From Plasmopara viticola (lineage: Eukaryota; Oomycota; Peronosporomycetes; Peronosporales; Peronosporaceae), in NCBI GenBank assembly GCA_001695595.3, contig MBPM02000044.1, positions 310,001 to 374,000 of the forward strand: 64,000 nt of DNA. Reading direction: 5' to 3'. A model generated the notes under the pieces. It saw nothing but the letters and a program-made list of their open reading frames with translations. It was not told where the DNA came from and did no database searches. Positions within the stretch are counted from its first letter, which is position 1; every line of letters starts with the position of its first letter. Positions 1-10,200 of this stretch are shown one piece after another. Both the position numbers and the translations under genes were made by a program.

Positions 1-65
1 CCGATGTAGCTATCTCAAATGGTACTCTCGAGATTCGTGTACTCCACACTATTTACCTTGCAATC

Positions 66-1847
66 ATGGCACAGGAGGCGGTCGATTGCAAGCTCGCGAC
101 GACGGTACTCGAGGACGACGACGACGTGGAGATGGAGCAGATAAATGAACGCTCTTCATTGCGACAAGGCGCACCGGGTGACGATCACTCGCCTCCGTCG
201 TCACTGGCGTCATCGACTCTGGGACGGAAGCAGAAAGGCAAGAGACGTCGAACCGACGAGCAAGCCATCAAGGGTGGTGCTGCTGGCGCCCTGCGTCAAG
301 GCGCGGCGCCCAAACTCTTGTCCGCGGAAAGCATCGGTCTCATCTCCCAGTACGCAGCTGTGGGGCTCGTGTACGGCGTTCTCCCGAGCACCATCACGCC
401 CTTCTTGACCTACTACCTCAACATGGAAGGCACGGCCACGACGTCGGCGCGAGCTTTGCTCTCGATCCCCTGGAGCTTCAAAGTGTTTATCGGTATCCTG
501 TCCGATTGTTGGCCTCTCTTTGGGTACCGCCGCCGACCTTATATGGTCCTCGGCTGGACTGTGACCGTCCTGTGTCTCGTGGCCATGGCCTCGGCTCCGT
601 TGGAAGCACCGTACTTCCCGGACCCGGCCATGCGCACGATCAAGCCCACGGATTACTCGCTCGAGATGGTGCAATCCTTGAATCAACGTGCTCCAGATAG
701 TGGCGCCAAGTACATTGTCCTCATGATGGGCGCCACTCTGGGCTACCTCTTTGCCGACGTGGCGGCCGATGCCGTCGTGGTCGAGTATGCTCAACGAGAA
801 CCGGAAGCGACGCGAGGACGGACGCAAACGGCCATTTACACGGTGCGGACGTTGTTTAACGTCGTGGCGCAACTGATTACGGGCTTTGGCTTGAGTCTGC
901 CGAATTATGGCGGCACGTTTGACTTTGGGCTCTCGTTTCCCGACACGATGCTGCTCTTGGCCATGGTGTGTCTCCCTGTCATTCCCATGACGTGGATGTT
1001 TGTGCGGGAAGAAGTGGTCAAGGAGCGACCGAGGTTTGACCAGTATTTGGGCGCGCTGTGGGCCGCCATGCAAACGCGGGCAGTGTACCAAGTGATTGCC
1101 TTTAGCTTTCTATCGGGCGTTTTCAGTGGCTTTACGTACGTGGCACAAGACCCCATGACGTCGTATTGGGTCCATGCGACCAGCTTTAACTTGAGCCTCA
1201 GCAGTATCTTTGGCAGCTTTGTGACGGTCGTCACGCTCACGTGGACTGGAAAATACGGCCTCCATTGGAACTGGCGGACCATGCACGTCGTCACGATGTG
1301 TAGTGTGCTTGCACTCGATGCCGTGTGCACCATGGCTGTGACGTGGGACGTGGTGCGGAAGCAGTGGTTTTGGCTCGGTGTGCCGATTGTCGAGGCTGTT
1401 CCAGACTCTGTGAGTTTCATCGTCTCGACGTACGTGGTGGTGGAGCTCGCGGGATGCGGCAACGAAGGCGCGATTTACGGCCTCTTGACCACCGTGAGCA
1501 ACTTGGGCGGACCCTTTGCTCTCACGTTGACCAAGAATGTCAATGCCGCCTTCAAGGTGTACAATGACGATATCTTGAACGACACCGACGAGGTGCGACG
1601 CGACGTGACCATTACAATCCTAATCTCGTACACGATGAAGCTGCTAGCGTTGCTCTTTCTTCCGTTGCTCCCGCGGCAAAAAGCCGAAGCACAGGCGTTA
1701 AAGAATTCTGGCGAGAGCAGTCGACGGATGGGTTTGTTCACGATCTCGTATCTATCGTTTGCGCTCGTGTGGGCAATTTTGACAAATTTGCTCGGGATTT
1801 TTGAAAGCACGCGATGCTGGGTCATTACTGGCGGGTGTAAAGAATAA
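66..1847 (+). CDS. Folate-biopterin transporter (FBT/BT1) family membrane protein
   Basis: A 593-residue single-exon protein. An acidic, low-complexity cytosolic N-terminus (about residues 1-85, with DDDD and a basic GRKQKGKRRR stretch) precedes about a dozen hydrophobic membrane segments. The family signature is clear: PWSFKVFIGILSD at about 135-147 followed by the cytosolic loop GYRRRPYM at about 153-160, and a second conserved helix with LGYLFADVAADAVVVEYAQR. Family members are major-facilitator-like carriers of folates, pterins or related solutes in the plasma or organelle membrane; the substrate here cannot be told from sequence. The family is strongly expanded in oomycetes, kinetoplastids and plastid-bearing lineages. 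The ATG at 66 is the first in frame, only 65 bases into the window, so the promoter is mostly outside. The next gene lies over 1.2 kb downstream. Confidence 0.9.
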   Translation: MAQEAVDCKLATTVLEDDDDVEMEQINERSSLRQGAPGDDHSPPSSLASSTLGRKQKGKRRRTDEQAIKGGAAGALRQGAAPKLLSAESIGLISQYAAVGLVYGVLPSTITPFLTYYLNMEGTATTSARALLSIPWSFKVFIGILSDCWPLFGYRRRPYMVLGWTVTVLCLVAMASAPLEAPYFPDPAMRTIKPTDYSLEMVQSLNQRAPDSGAKYIVLMMGATLGYLFADVAADAVVVEYAQREPEATRGRTQTAIYTVRTLFNVVAQLITGFGLSLPNYGGTFDFGLSFPDTMLLLAMVCLPVIPMTWMFVREEVVKERPRFDQYLGALWAAMQTRAVYQVIAFSFLSGVFSGFTYVAQDPMTSYWVHATSFNLSLSSIFGSFVTVVTLTWTGKYGLHWNWRTMHVVTMCSVLALDAVCTMAVTWDVVRKQWFWLGVPIVEAVPDSVSFIVSTYVVVELAGCGNEGAIYGLLTTVSNLGGPFALTLTKNVNAAFKVYNDDILNDTDEVRRDVTITILISYTMKLLALLFLPLLPRQKAEAQALKNSGESSRRMGLFTISYLSFALVWAILTNLLGIFESTRCWVITGGCKE

Positions 1848-3138
1848 AAGGGGGTTGTTGACAGCCCAAATTTGCTGCATGAGGACACACAGATGAGAAA
1901 GAAGCGCTTGAAAGTGGCCATTGCTACTAGAGAATGGCATTCAAATCGTCACTGGTGTGCCTCGTGATCATTGAAAACCCGCAACTTTTGTTGCGAACTG
2001 TTGCAGGGATTGGATTGCAAGTTGCGTCTCGAATGACGTTTTATTGCCTTTAACGGACCACGACAAAGGCGACGACAGTGTTACGAGCACTTTTGATTAA
2101 GAACGGAAGCTACAATGAAGAAAAAAACACGAATGTTACGTCATGTCGGCTGCTGTCGTGTTGTTACGTAGACTGCAATCGTGCTCTCAATGCGTGTTCT
2201 CGCTACGGGCAGTACTAAGCGGTACCAGTGTCTAGCTAATGTATGCTCGCTTTGGCTCTATCCGTAGATTTATTACAAAGATCTCAAGTCTTTAACTTGT
2301 GTCGAAAGCAATATATTTCACCATCGCTTAAAGATCTTGAAATTTGGTCAAATATGCTACGTAAAACCACCAGCGCTGCTCTTAAAGTCTCGTCAAATTT
2401 GGCATTCTCTATCTTTTAGAAGTCCTTGATCACTTTATTTGAATAAAATTACTCGTGAGATGCTACGACTAGTGTGGCTGAGTTCTCAAGCAAGTTGCCA
2501 GTTTCCAATAAAAGTCGGTAGTCGATCACAGATTTATTTTTCAACAAGTAACGACTTGTGTTGATGCTACGTCCAGTATCTTCAGCTCTTGCTAAATCTG
2601 CTTAATGCTGAAAGGACTTTCTTCAAAAACTCCGTCTTATCACGCTTTTGCGAAGTCTCCTTTTGAAAAAAACTATCTCACACTTGTCTTCTTGCACTTG
2701 CCTACCCATATATATAAATCTTGCTTCCTATTTAGGCATGCCACTGCGCTTGATAGTGCTTGATAGTGCTGTCGTGCTCACTTGAGCTGCTTTCATGTAC
2801 TGGCATTTAGCACTTTAACCTGACGTCAAGAACAATTGGTCTAAACGCTTAATAAACACGAGCTTCCACGCCCTTCTCTTACTCCGTCTGCTAGTACTAA
2901 AAGGAGCGTTGACCCGCTTATCTTATCGGTCTCAAAATCCTATAGCGTGGGCCGTAAATGAGTCGTCATTGTGCATCCACGTCGCTGATACAATCCCTTC
3001 ATGTATCAGACCATCAAGGCAAATTGATTCTGATTTTGGCATTTAACATGCGCAAAAGTTATTTTCGACGAGCACCCTCGACATCTTAGGTGGGATTAAG
3101 GCTTGCACTAGACTTCAAATGTATTGATTAATCATCTT
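1848..3138. other. Intergenic, no gene seen
   Basis: AT-rich DNA with no open frame of coding character on either strand. A short direct repeat (cttgatagtg twice in tandem, near 2750) is the only structure noted. Confidence 0.5.
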
Positions 3139-3444
3139 ATGGACACAACAGTCGCGATGGCAGACGAACTCCTTGCTTCCTGGACGTGTTTAAGCTGCAC
3201 TTTGAAGAACGAACTCTTGGCCGAAGCGTGTGCGGCCTGCCAAGCTACCAATCCGCTTGTCCTGCAGAGCTTTGAAGCCGAGGAACAAGCTCGAGTGGTT
3301 AAAGAAGCGAGAAGGAACTCTAGCCTTTTGTTTCAAAATATCACGACTGATACCATACACGATGAAGCCGACGATAGAGACCCATGGACTCAAGCTGAGT
3401 GTGAATGGGCTTATGTAGAATCAAGTCAAAGGACGAGAAAGTAG
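3139..3444 (+). CDS. RanBP2-type zinc-finger protein, N-terminal part
   Basis: An in-frame ATG at 3139 (or 3157) opens a frame of about 100 codons. Its start carries a textbook RanBP2 zinc finger: W-T-C-x2-C-x10-C-x2-C (SWTCLSCTLKNELLAEACAAC). Such fingers bind ubiquitin, Ran or RNA depending on the protein. After the finger comes an acidic, helical stretch (FEAEEQARVVKEARRN). The frame stops at a TAG at 3442, but protein-like sequence continues in other frames up to 3916 (next entry), so the gene is either spliced in a way I could not resolve or broken. Neighbours on the opposite strand are LC8-like genes that converge on it. The finger is certain; the gene's full extent is not. Confidence 0.55.
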   Translation: MDTTVAMADELLASWTCLSCTLKNELLAEACAACQATNPLVLQSFEAEEQARVVKEARRNSSLLFQNITTDTIHDEADDRDPWTQAECEWAYVESSQRTRK

Positions 3445-3916
3445 CTTTTTCATGTGCCAATGTCACAGTTGCTAGGCCCAACATGATCGTTTTTCATCTC
3501 TACGAACGCTTCACTTTTGATGCCAAGGTCTTGCTGTACATGCGACAAAGCGACGCGAGCATCGTAAAGCCCGACGTGCCCACAACAGCTCGCGTTTTCC
3601 ACCACGTATGGTCATTCGCGCGCACAACGTCCGCTTTGGTGCAGCCTTCTGGTAGCCTATTGTCCTCGATCGCGTTGTCACCTACGACCGTTGCACTACT
3701 CTTGCATTTCTCAACCATCTCGGGGCACGTCAACGACATGAAAGCGGCGAGGAGCATACACAGGAGTGCGAGCAGAAACGTCACGCGTTTTGCCAACACT
3801 GCCAAGGCGAATTGGCGGTCCAAGCTGGTACCCGCATGGCGGTACACCACCACACGCCCCTTTGCTATTGTAAAGTCTGCGTGTGTACCCGCATCAGCGA
3901 TTGGCAGACAGCATAA
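3445..3916 (+). other. Cys/His-rich continuation of the zinc-finger gene, frame-disrupted
   Basis: Downstream of the RanBP2 finger the plus strand keeps coding character, but in changing frames. One frame gives CQCHSC near 3455-3472. The last part (about 3654-3916, ending TAA 3914-3916) is strongly Cys/His-rich, with CEQKRHAFCQHCQGEL and HHHTPLCYCKVCVC, as expected of another zinc-binding domain. In-frame stops and at least two frame changes separate these pieces. I could not find consistent GT-AG introns joining them, so a pseudogene is as likely as an unresolved gene. The opposite strand here is also open (LC8-like gene exon 2), so the two genes converge and may overlap. Confidence 0.35.
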
Positions 3917-3928
3917 GTCAGGAGAGGA

Positions 3929-4265
3929 CGACACAATTACTTGCCATGTCGGGCCGTAGGCGAATGTCAGCGAATGCTAATAAGCAACGTAATTGTTTAG
4001 GTAACAAGTCTTCGAAATTAAATGCTCGCCTTACCTTTAGCGCTTGAGCAATCTTTGCTTCGCTATCCTCTGCGTCTTTGTAATGATTGTAAAGCTGCTT
4101 TGTCTTGTTCATAACGGTCTCTTTCATCTCCTCCTCCATGGTGCTTTCATAAATGATACTTTTCGTAATGACACTAACTTGAGCACTGACTGGTAAGAGC
4201 GCTTCATGTTCCTTCTTAGGAGGAGACGTCGAGGATGACGTCGTTCGATACACCATCACCTTCAT
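3929..4265 (-). CDS. Dynein light chain (LC8/DYNLL)-like protein, two exons
   Basis: Start ATG at 4265-4263. Exon 1 (4265-4035) encodes a Ser/Thr/Pro-rich leader and then the LC8 helical half (VITKSIIYESTMEEEMK, then KTKQLYNHYKDAEDSEAK), ending ..AQALK at a good GTAAGG donor. A 58-base intron (4034-3977, ending TTATTAG) leads in phase 0 into exon 2, which reads HSLTFAYGPTWQVIV, the family's YxPTWxxIV strand. LC8 proteins are small dimeric adaptors of dynein and other complexes. After TWQVIV the sequence stops matching LC8: the GxxFGSxVTHE core and final beta strands are missing, the frame running on instead to about 3500. A further intron at the in-frame GTAATT, or truncation, is possible. 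The true 3' end is therefore uncertain. Confidence 0.5.
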
Positions 4266-4376
4266 CTTGCTCGTCTTGTTAAACAACAACACACACGCAC
4301 CCTTGCGCTATGATGTACCAGAATCAACAGACACATCATTTTCATCACCATTTGACTTTTTGTGGCTTTTAAGCCT

Positions 4377-4595
4377 TTAACGTACGTAGCGCAGATCCAC
4401 TGCAAAGTCGACGCCGACGAGTACGTGCCATCCCGAGCCCATCGACGATTCTAATTGGCTCTGTACCTCAGCTGCAAAGTTGCGAATCCCTGTCGTTTTC
4501 TTTGCTGCATTAGCAAGTGCTTTCTTGGCGGCCACCTGGAGGGCAACGGAGGCCTCGGGGGTCTTGGATACCAAGAATGTTCCGCAGATGGCCAT
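4377..4595 (-). CDS. Second LC8-like dynein light chain, short
   Basis: A 72-codon frame with an ATG at 4595. It has the LC8 layout: a helical half (VAAKKALANAAKK, then RNFAAEVQSQLESS) followed by GSGWHVLVGVDFAV, which aligns with the family's PTWHCIVGxNFGS. It then ends abruptly with DLRYVR and TAA, lacking the last two beta strands, so the product is shorter than the usual 85-90 residues. A GTACGT at the end of the frame could be a splice donor to an unseen exon. It lies 112 bases upstream of the other LC8-like gene in the same orientation, so the two look like a tandem pair. The LC8 assignment rests on the WHVLVG region and is moderate. Confidence 0.45.
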   Translation of the reverse strand: MAICGTFLVSKTPEASVALQVAAKKALANAAKKTTGIRNFAAEVQSQLESSMGSGWHVLVGVDFAVDLRYVR

Positions 4596-5413
4596 TGTGG
4601 GGCGGATAACGAAACCCGTCCAAGTTATTGAGACCCTGGGATTTGTTGAGACTATAGGTGCGAATTAATATAGTAACCCAATAACGATATCGACAATTGA
4701 CTTAATTGACGGGATTTGAATTAAAGGAGCCGATTGAAGGGTAGAATATTTGCTATTTGAGACATGGTCGAGAAGTTGGTGTGAGTGCCGTACATGTTTG
4801 CCGTTAATTGAGGACTCTGTCCTTCGAATAAATCACACATTGCTATCTGTCTGACTTCAAAGAGTTCGTATAAGATGACTTTTACACGGACAGAACTTTT
4901 TCAATCGACCTGCCTTCAAATTTTTAGTATTTTGACCAGTATTCGCTAGCAGGGGTCATTTTTTATAACACCCTTCTGTCAAGTCATCAGTACCTTCTTA
5001 TTGATGTTCAATACATCACTTGATTTGTGTCACACATTATGGTATTACGTGACGCACGCTGGAATCGTGTAACCCTGCTAAACTTTCCCTCGAGCGTCTC
5101 AAACACAAAAAAATTCACAGAAAACTTTTGTATAAAACTCCCACCATTGTGACTTGCGTTGCTTCTCAGGAGCTCGCACGTCAAGCTCAAAGCCCATTTT
5201 AAAGTAGGAGTCTTAGTCAAGCTCCACCTTGAATCCTGCACCTAGTGCATCGTCGACGTCTGATACAGCTTGCACTCTTTAAACAAAAAAGACGCTTAAA
5301 GCGCAATTTACATCACCTGTCCAGTCAGTCGACGTTTTGCTAAGTCAGAAAATCGTTATCGTAATGAGCAAGAGATAAAATTAAGATCTGAAACGAAATT
5401 CTAAGTCTCTTAC
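4596..5413. other. Intergenic; possible stray exon
   Basis: Mostly AT-rich, with no clear gene. On the minus strand near 5275-5213 a short frame ending TAA (VSDVDDALGAGFKVELD) looks protein-like and could be a last exon of the disrupted gene to the right, but I could not connect it in phase. Confidence 0.3.
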
Positions 5414-6045
5414 TTCATTATCGTAAGTGGCATCTCGACGCACATACTCCACGGCAGGTTGATCCCTCCGTCTCGCTATCCATCTGAAAACAGTCTGTTG
5501 TCGATATCTGGAAGCAAAATTCTAATAAACGGAGCAGTATTTGCAATTAACACAGCGGTGTACCGCGGGCGCCAACCGATACCATCGTGTCCGAAAAGCT
5601 TTAATTTAACATCTACGATTCATTTACAGCCTTGCTATCTGTTTTCCTGTTGAACTCACTTACGATAAGCCAACTGGGCAGGGACCTCACAAAATTGTTG
5701 GTCCTCTTCTACCTCCAACTTCCAGAAGATCGAAGACGAAGTCTTGGCGTATGGGCTTTTAACAGCTCACTGGTATAACAGCCCAAATTTTAAAGGCGAC
5801 GTGTGAGTCGCTTCACTGATCCTTGGTCGACTTTTAAGGTCTACACATCCTGGCCACCCACTTGCACATGGCTCACCGATATGCTGCGGATACCCAAACC
5901 AAACTCCTTCTCGATAATTGGAGTATCATGTGCCTCGACAGTATCGTACTTCAGATTTAGTCATTCGAAGCAACGACTCGAGCTTCATCCCTTCAAAGCC
6001 AAACAGACCATTTGTCCCTACAGAGTAATGCAGCTGCGACCGCTG
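5414..6045 (-). pseudogene. Unrecognised multi-exon gene, probably disrupted
   Basis: Several protein-like stretches run in order on the minus strand: LHYSVGTNGLFGFEGMKLES (near 6030), EAHDTPIIEKEFGLGIRSIS (near 5930), SSSIFWKLEVEEDQQFCEVP (about 5740-5664), LFGHDGIGWRPR (about 5603-5564) and RRDQPAVEYVRRDATYDNE (about 5475-5414). Three boundaries have good signals and matching phase: GTAAGT after 5664 to TCGTAG before 5612 (51 bases), GTACAC after 5564 to TTTTCAG before 5483 (80 bases), and a GTAAGA donor after 5414. Elsewhere the frame is broken by in-frame TAG and TGA codons near 5840 and 5770 and by a frame change at 5950-5933. I do not recognise the family. A decayed gene fits best; an intact gene with undetected introns is the alternative. 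Confidence 0.4.
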
Positions 6046-6859
6046 CTAAGGGGTTGGCTACTCGACTTTGGCATCTTTGCCTGCGACGAAAAGTCGCAAC
6101 GACGGCTCTAGATTGACATTCGTTTTTGTATGTACGACGGAATGGTTCGTTAACAAAGCTTATCATACCTCAACTCACAGTCTAGTCTACGCTCAAGCGT
6201 GTCGGCAAACGCATTGACGTTGCCAGTTTTGCGTTCATTGCGAAAGAGTAAGCCGAGAAATTCATAACCCAACCTTGGAGCTCTTTAAGCTAGACGAGAC
6301 GTTTTTGCTACTAAACAAAATATGGGCCAAGGGCTCAAAAATTGCACTCGAAACTCTACCATGGTAAATTACGCCTTGTGTTGAACACGTAACTTTCGTC
6401 CCCCAGTCTTATGCTGCTTGAACTGGAAGTAAATAATTCGATCATGGGGATCGTCATAAAAGTGCAGTAGCGTGCAACGAATGGCGGAGTTGGAAGCACA
6501 ACAAACGACGCTAACCGGCTTTGTTCGCTATGGCAAAACCGGATGAGTCGTCTGTTGAATGCCTATTTTGATGCTATCTAAAGCATCCTGTTGCTGGCTA
6601 CCCCAGCACCACTTAATCCATTAAATAGATTACAAGTGCTACCAGGTGCTTCGTGGTCACACAGCACCTTGCTGATAGGAGGCGTGCCGGAAGATACACT
6701 ATCATCGGGTGACTTAATCAACGAATGCAATAAATTGCAAATTATTACCCCAAATTATTTCAAGTCGTATATTGAATCTGTACTTATCGGTATGAGCTAG
6801 TATAAGGTGTCAGAACTTTGCCTCTTTTATTAACTTGCCGATGCTGCTGCAAATTCGAT
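6046..6859. other. Intergenic, no supported gene
   Basis: Short open frames only (the longest about 69 codons at 6591-6800, plus strand), without recognisable motifs or splice context. It separates the disrupted minus gene from the 3' end of PCH2. Confidence 0.4.
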
Positions 6860-8647
6860 CTATCTTAGCGTCAATTGCTGCTCCTGCTCCTTTTCTAGCT
6901 GAATCGTCAGCAATAAGTGATGAATAAACTCGGAAACAGATGCCGTCCGCGACTACAAAGATAAGGAACTTTAGCTTTTTTTATCAGAAACGAAGCAAAT
7001 ACAATACCTGCACAAAAAAAGCGTGTGCTTGAAACGGCAGCTTACGAAGCGATCGACCACTAAAGCCGTCAGCCGTCTCTGCAGCCTGCAATAGCTCCAA
7101 CGACAAGATATTATCACTCTCCGCTTCTACCATCCTTGAGTCCATTGTCCGGTTTTGCAATGACACTCTTCTCGTAAGCTCTTCGTATGAAAAGAGACGT
7201 TGTGTAGTTGGCAGTAAAATATTTACACGCTGGAGCTCTTGGATGCAGCTCCGCAAAATTTCGTATCGTGCATGACACGATGGAAGTCCAATGAACCTAA
7301 GAAGAGAGAGAGATGTGAGCTCTGTCAATTTCTTAGCCATGATTAACGACGAACGTACTGCTTGATGTCAGCTCGGTCAACAAATGCCACGTCAATGGCT
7401 TCGGTGATATTTGATGTAGTAAGAATGAGCACATTAGAGTAGCGCTTTAAAGCATCGAGCTGGGTCAATAGTGCATTGACCACGCGAATCGCATCGGACG
7501 GATCCGAGCCACTTAGTGCAGACTTTCGAGCTGCCGCAAGGGACTCCACCTCATCTTTCAACACACACATGCACAATCTTATTCATTGCAACGACTTGAA
7601 TGATCCGCCAAACAAACTTACCAATCAAAACGCAAATCAACGACTCTCCATCTTCAACAAGTTCTTGAATCTGACGAAAGAGGTTCATCACGAGTTTTCC
7701 GCTCTCTGAAAACCACTAGCACGCACCACACCACCTTAAGCGTTACTGCAATGTCTCAATCAATACACGTCGTACTTTGCTAAACAAACTATGCGCGTTG
7801 ATCTCCAACAGAACCGCGTTCGGGTACCTACCGCATCATCTCGAGTCAACAGCAAAACCCTTTAACATCAATTTAATAGCATGCAATGCGTTACGAGCCT
7901 GGAAGAGAGACGAATGCTCAGTTTTTGAGCCAATGCCTTGCACAAACTCGTCTTGCCCGTTCCCGGTGGCCCATGCAGTAGCACGACTCGATTCCACGAT
8001 ATGATGTGCGGACTCACTTTATGATCCGAAAACAGCATGGCCGTCGTAGCATAGTCCAATATCGTTTTTTTCACTGGTACATCAAACAGAAGCGACTCCC
8101 ATAGTCCGTCGTAACTCAAAGCAGGAAGAATCGTCTGTTGGCACGATGCAATGTCTCCGTCGTCCACTGTTTCGTCTGCAGGGGCTTCCTGGAACAATCG
8201 TTGCTTGGTCACTGCATTCTGTGTCAATTCACTTGACCCATAGTCACGTACATTGCTGAGTTTAAACACGTGCACGAACAATTGAGCTTTTGATATCGAA
8301 ACTTTTGCCTCGTTGGCCTCCGCGCCTTCGAGTTCGGTCACATTGATTTGTTCCACGTGGGCTGTAAGTGGCGACTCGAGAGGTAGGACAACGGATCCTG
8401 TGTCACAGCGATTGCAACTTAGATACTGGACTTTGAGTTGCACTTATGGAAAAAGTACCAGTGGAAAAGAGCGAACAGGATTTGCCGAGAGATTCTGCGA
8501 CGGCGGTACGTATTCGATCATAGTCAGCGACGCTCTCTTGCTTTACACGCACTTCAACTTGATAGACGATGGCAGCAGTCAGAAAGAGAGAAAAGGAATG
8601 TGTCGAGATAGAAAGTTACCGTGGACATGGCAAAGGTCCATGACCAT
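6860..8647 (-). CDS. PCH2: Pachytene checkpoint protein 2 (PCH2/TRIP13), AAA+ ATPase
   Basis: A seven-exon gene: 8647-8620, 8557-7899, 7827-7776, 7715-7622, 7554-7359, 7296-7008, 6952-6860. All joins keep phase. The N-terminus (HVHVEVRVK) and [14 protein letters not shown] match TRIP13. Walker A is [19 protein letters not shown]. The short exons supply [19 protein letters not shown] and [20 protein letters not shown] (Walker B DE). Sensor-1 is [20 protein letters not shown] and the C-terminal lid is [20 protein letters not shown]. The protein remodels HORMA-domain proteins in the meiotic and spindle checkpoints. Two oddities: intron 7898-7828 uses a GC-AG pair, and within exon 2 the frame shifts at 8458-8443 unless those 16 bases (GT...AG) are removed. 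The start could be the ATG at 8647 or 8641. Confidence 0.88.
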
Positions 8648-8901
8648 TGACGGCCAAATTGATGGACTTTGGTGGACACTCACTTAGGATAAAGGGCGAT
8701 GTAGAACGCCAGCGATTTTGATTGGCTAATAGATCATATCGTATGCAAATATTATCTAAGTAAACAAGTATCGAATAAGGGGCATTCTGAGAATGGGAAG
8801 GTCATGTATTATAAAATGAGACCAATTATCTGCAAAATGTACTAGCTTTTAATAAGCCGACCCATATTGGGACTGGGTTCCGTACCCTACTGACACTCTT
8901 G

Positions 8902-9065
8902 TTTTTTTTCGGTCCAGCCTCTTTTATCACCCAATCGGGTGCAAGCTGGTGGGGCAAAGGGTAAGAAAGCTCGTTTACTTTAGTGACCTATATCCGACTG
9001 CCTTAATTCGGGTATCGAAGCAGGCACCTTTCGAGCGGCTAACCACTCGAGCCACAGGGTCGATT
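8902..9065 (-). mobile_element. Candidate tRNA-derived SINE
   Basis: Read on the minus strand, the segment has a Pol III A-box-like TGGCTCGAGTGG (9054-9043), then a B-box-like GCTTCGATACC (9021-9011) 33 bases further on, and ends in an A8 run (8909-8902). This order (A box, B box, A tail) is that of tRNA-derived SINEs, known from Phytophthora. There is no room for an anticodon arm, so it is not a tRNA gene. I found no convincing target-site duplication and no second copy in the window. Confidence 0.4.
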
Positions 9066-9547
9066 TTAGTTCTGTTAGCTCAAATTAAACTACAGATGCC
9101 TGGCAATCTATCGTTTTTCTCAAGGCTCTTACGAAAGTCCAACGATGGTGTTATTTTATCAAATGGCACGCACACTGCCGGTGACAAGATTTACGCTACA
9201 TGCAAATATCATTTTTTTCAAGGTGTGAACAAAGTCAGGAGGATATTATAAGCCCTGCGTTAAGTATGAGAATGCGTTTAGCAAATTTAATTCTGCTATT
9301 ATATTTAGAGCGGTAATGAAAGTCCGGCATTTTGAGCTAATATCCCTAGAAATGTACCCTGGTAATCCTAATATGTAGTATTTCATCCATATAACGGCCC
9401 CATTTAAGGGTGCACTTACGTATCGTAAATGTCGAATGAAAGCTACACCAAAGAACGAAAACATCTTCTGTTAATCGCAGGAGTCACTTTTGTGGTTGGA
9501 TGCTCAAGAAAGGATGGTTGTAAAGTCCAACAACGTAGCGATCACAA
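9066..9547. other. Intergenic, nothing recognised
   Basis: AT-rich sequence between the SINE candidate and the next gene-like region. No coding or repeat structure seen. Confidence 0.4.
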
Positions 9548-10200
9548 ATGGACAGCCACGGCGTCAGCGACGACGATGACCCCACGCGCGACAGAGGCGA
9601 AATAGTCATTCCTGATGTTAGACTGTAAACGATCGGAGAATGAGGAATCGGCGGCAGTAAGCCGTCAAGGTAATCGCCCTGGCGCTGTAGACAGCAACAC
9701 CCAGCCATGCGCACTTTATGATAGATCCGAGCAACTGTTCCGGGTGCTCATGGCGCGAAACATTGCTCAGATTTTCAAAGCTGTGCAATAAGGCAGTGAT
9801 AGGTGCATCATACATAGTGCGTCAGCGATCCTAGTGCGTTTTGGCAGGGACCGAACGCGTGAGTCCTTAGACAGTTTCGTCGATCTTCCAAGAGTCGTTT
9901 GCCGAGCAAGCATTCGACGAGTCGCGTAATGCATAGACTAACGATTGCGTCAACGTCAAGATTGGCTGCCAAAACTGCGACTTTGAGACCCAGCCGATTT
10001 TTATGCGCAGTTCACCAAGAAGCCACTCGACCAAGTTAGAACGCTAGATAGGACACTACGCTCGATCCGTTTTCGAGTCGGACGCCTCAAAGCGCACCAA
10101 AGCAACGTTTTCACCGGACTTGATTTCCGAGGCTGGCGTCGCCCATGCTCACCTGTACCGCGAGTGAACTCGCGACATTATTGAGAAAAGAATGATGGAA
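9548..10200 (+). pseudogene. Unrecognised disrupted gene
   Basis: An ATG at 9548 opens a protein-like frame (MDSHGVSDDDDPTRDRGEIV). It stops at a TAA near 9624, but a neighbouring frame continues with NEESAAVSRQGNRPGAVDSN and then ALYDRSEQLFRVLMARNIAQ up to a TAA near 9790. Further pieces (QESFAEQAFDESRNA; then DFYAQFTKKPLDQVRTLDRT and RLKAHQSNVFTGLDF) lie in two frames up to about 10170. The GC content and residue composition are clearly those of coding DNA, unlike the flanks. I do not know the family. With at least three frame breaks it is more likely decayed than intact, though unseen introns could explain part of this. Confidence 0.4.

Noticed and set aside
210..1091. Long minus-strand frame opposite the transporter
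   Set aside because: Antisense shadow of a GC-rich gene; composition (His/Arg-rich) is not protein-like.
4700..4745. A minus-strand TTCAAATCCCG resembling a tRNA T-arm
   Set aside because: No D-arm, anticodon arm or acceptor pairing can be drawn around it.
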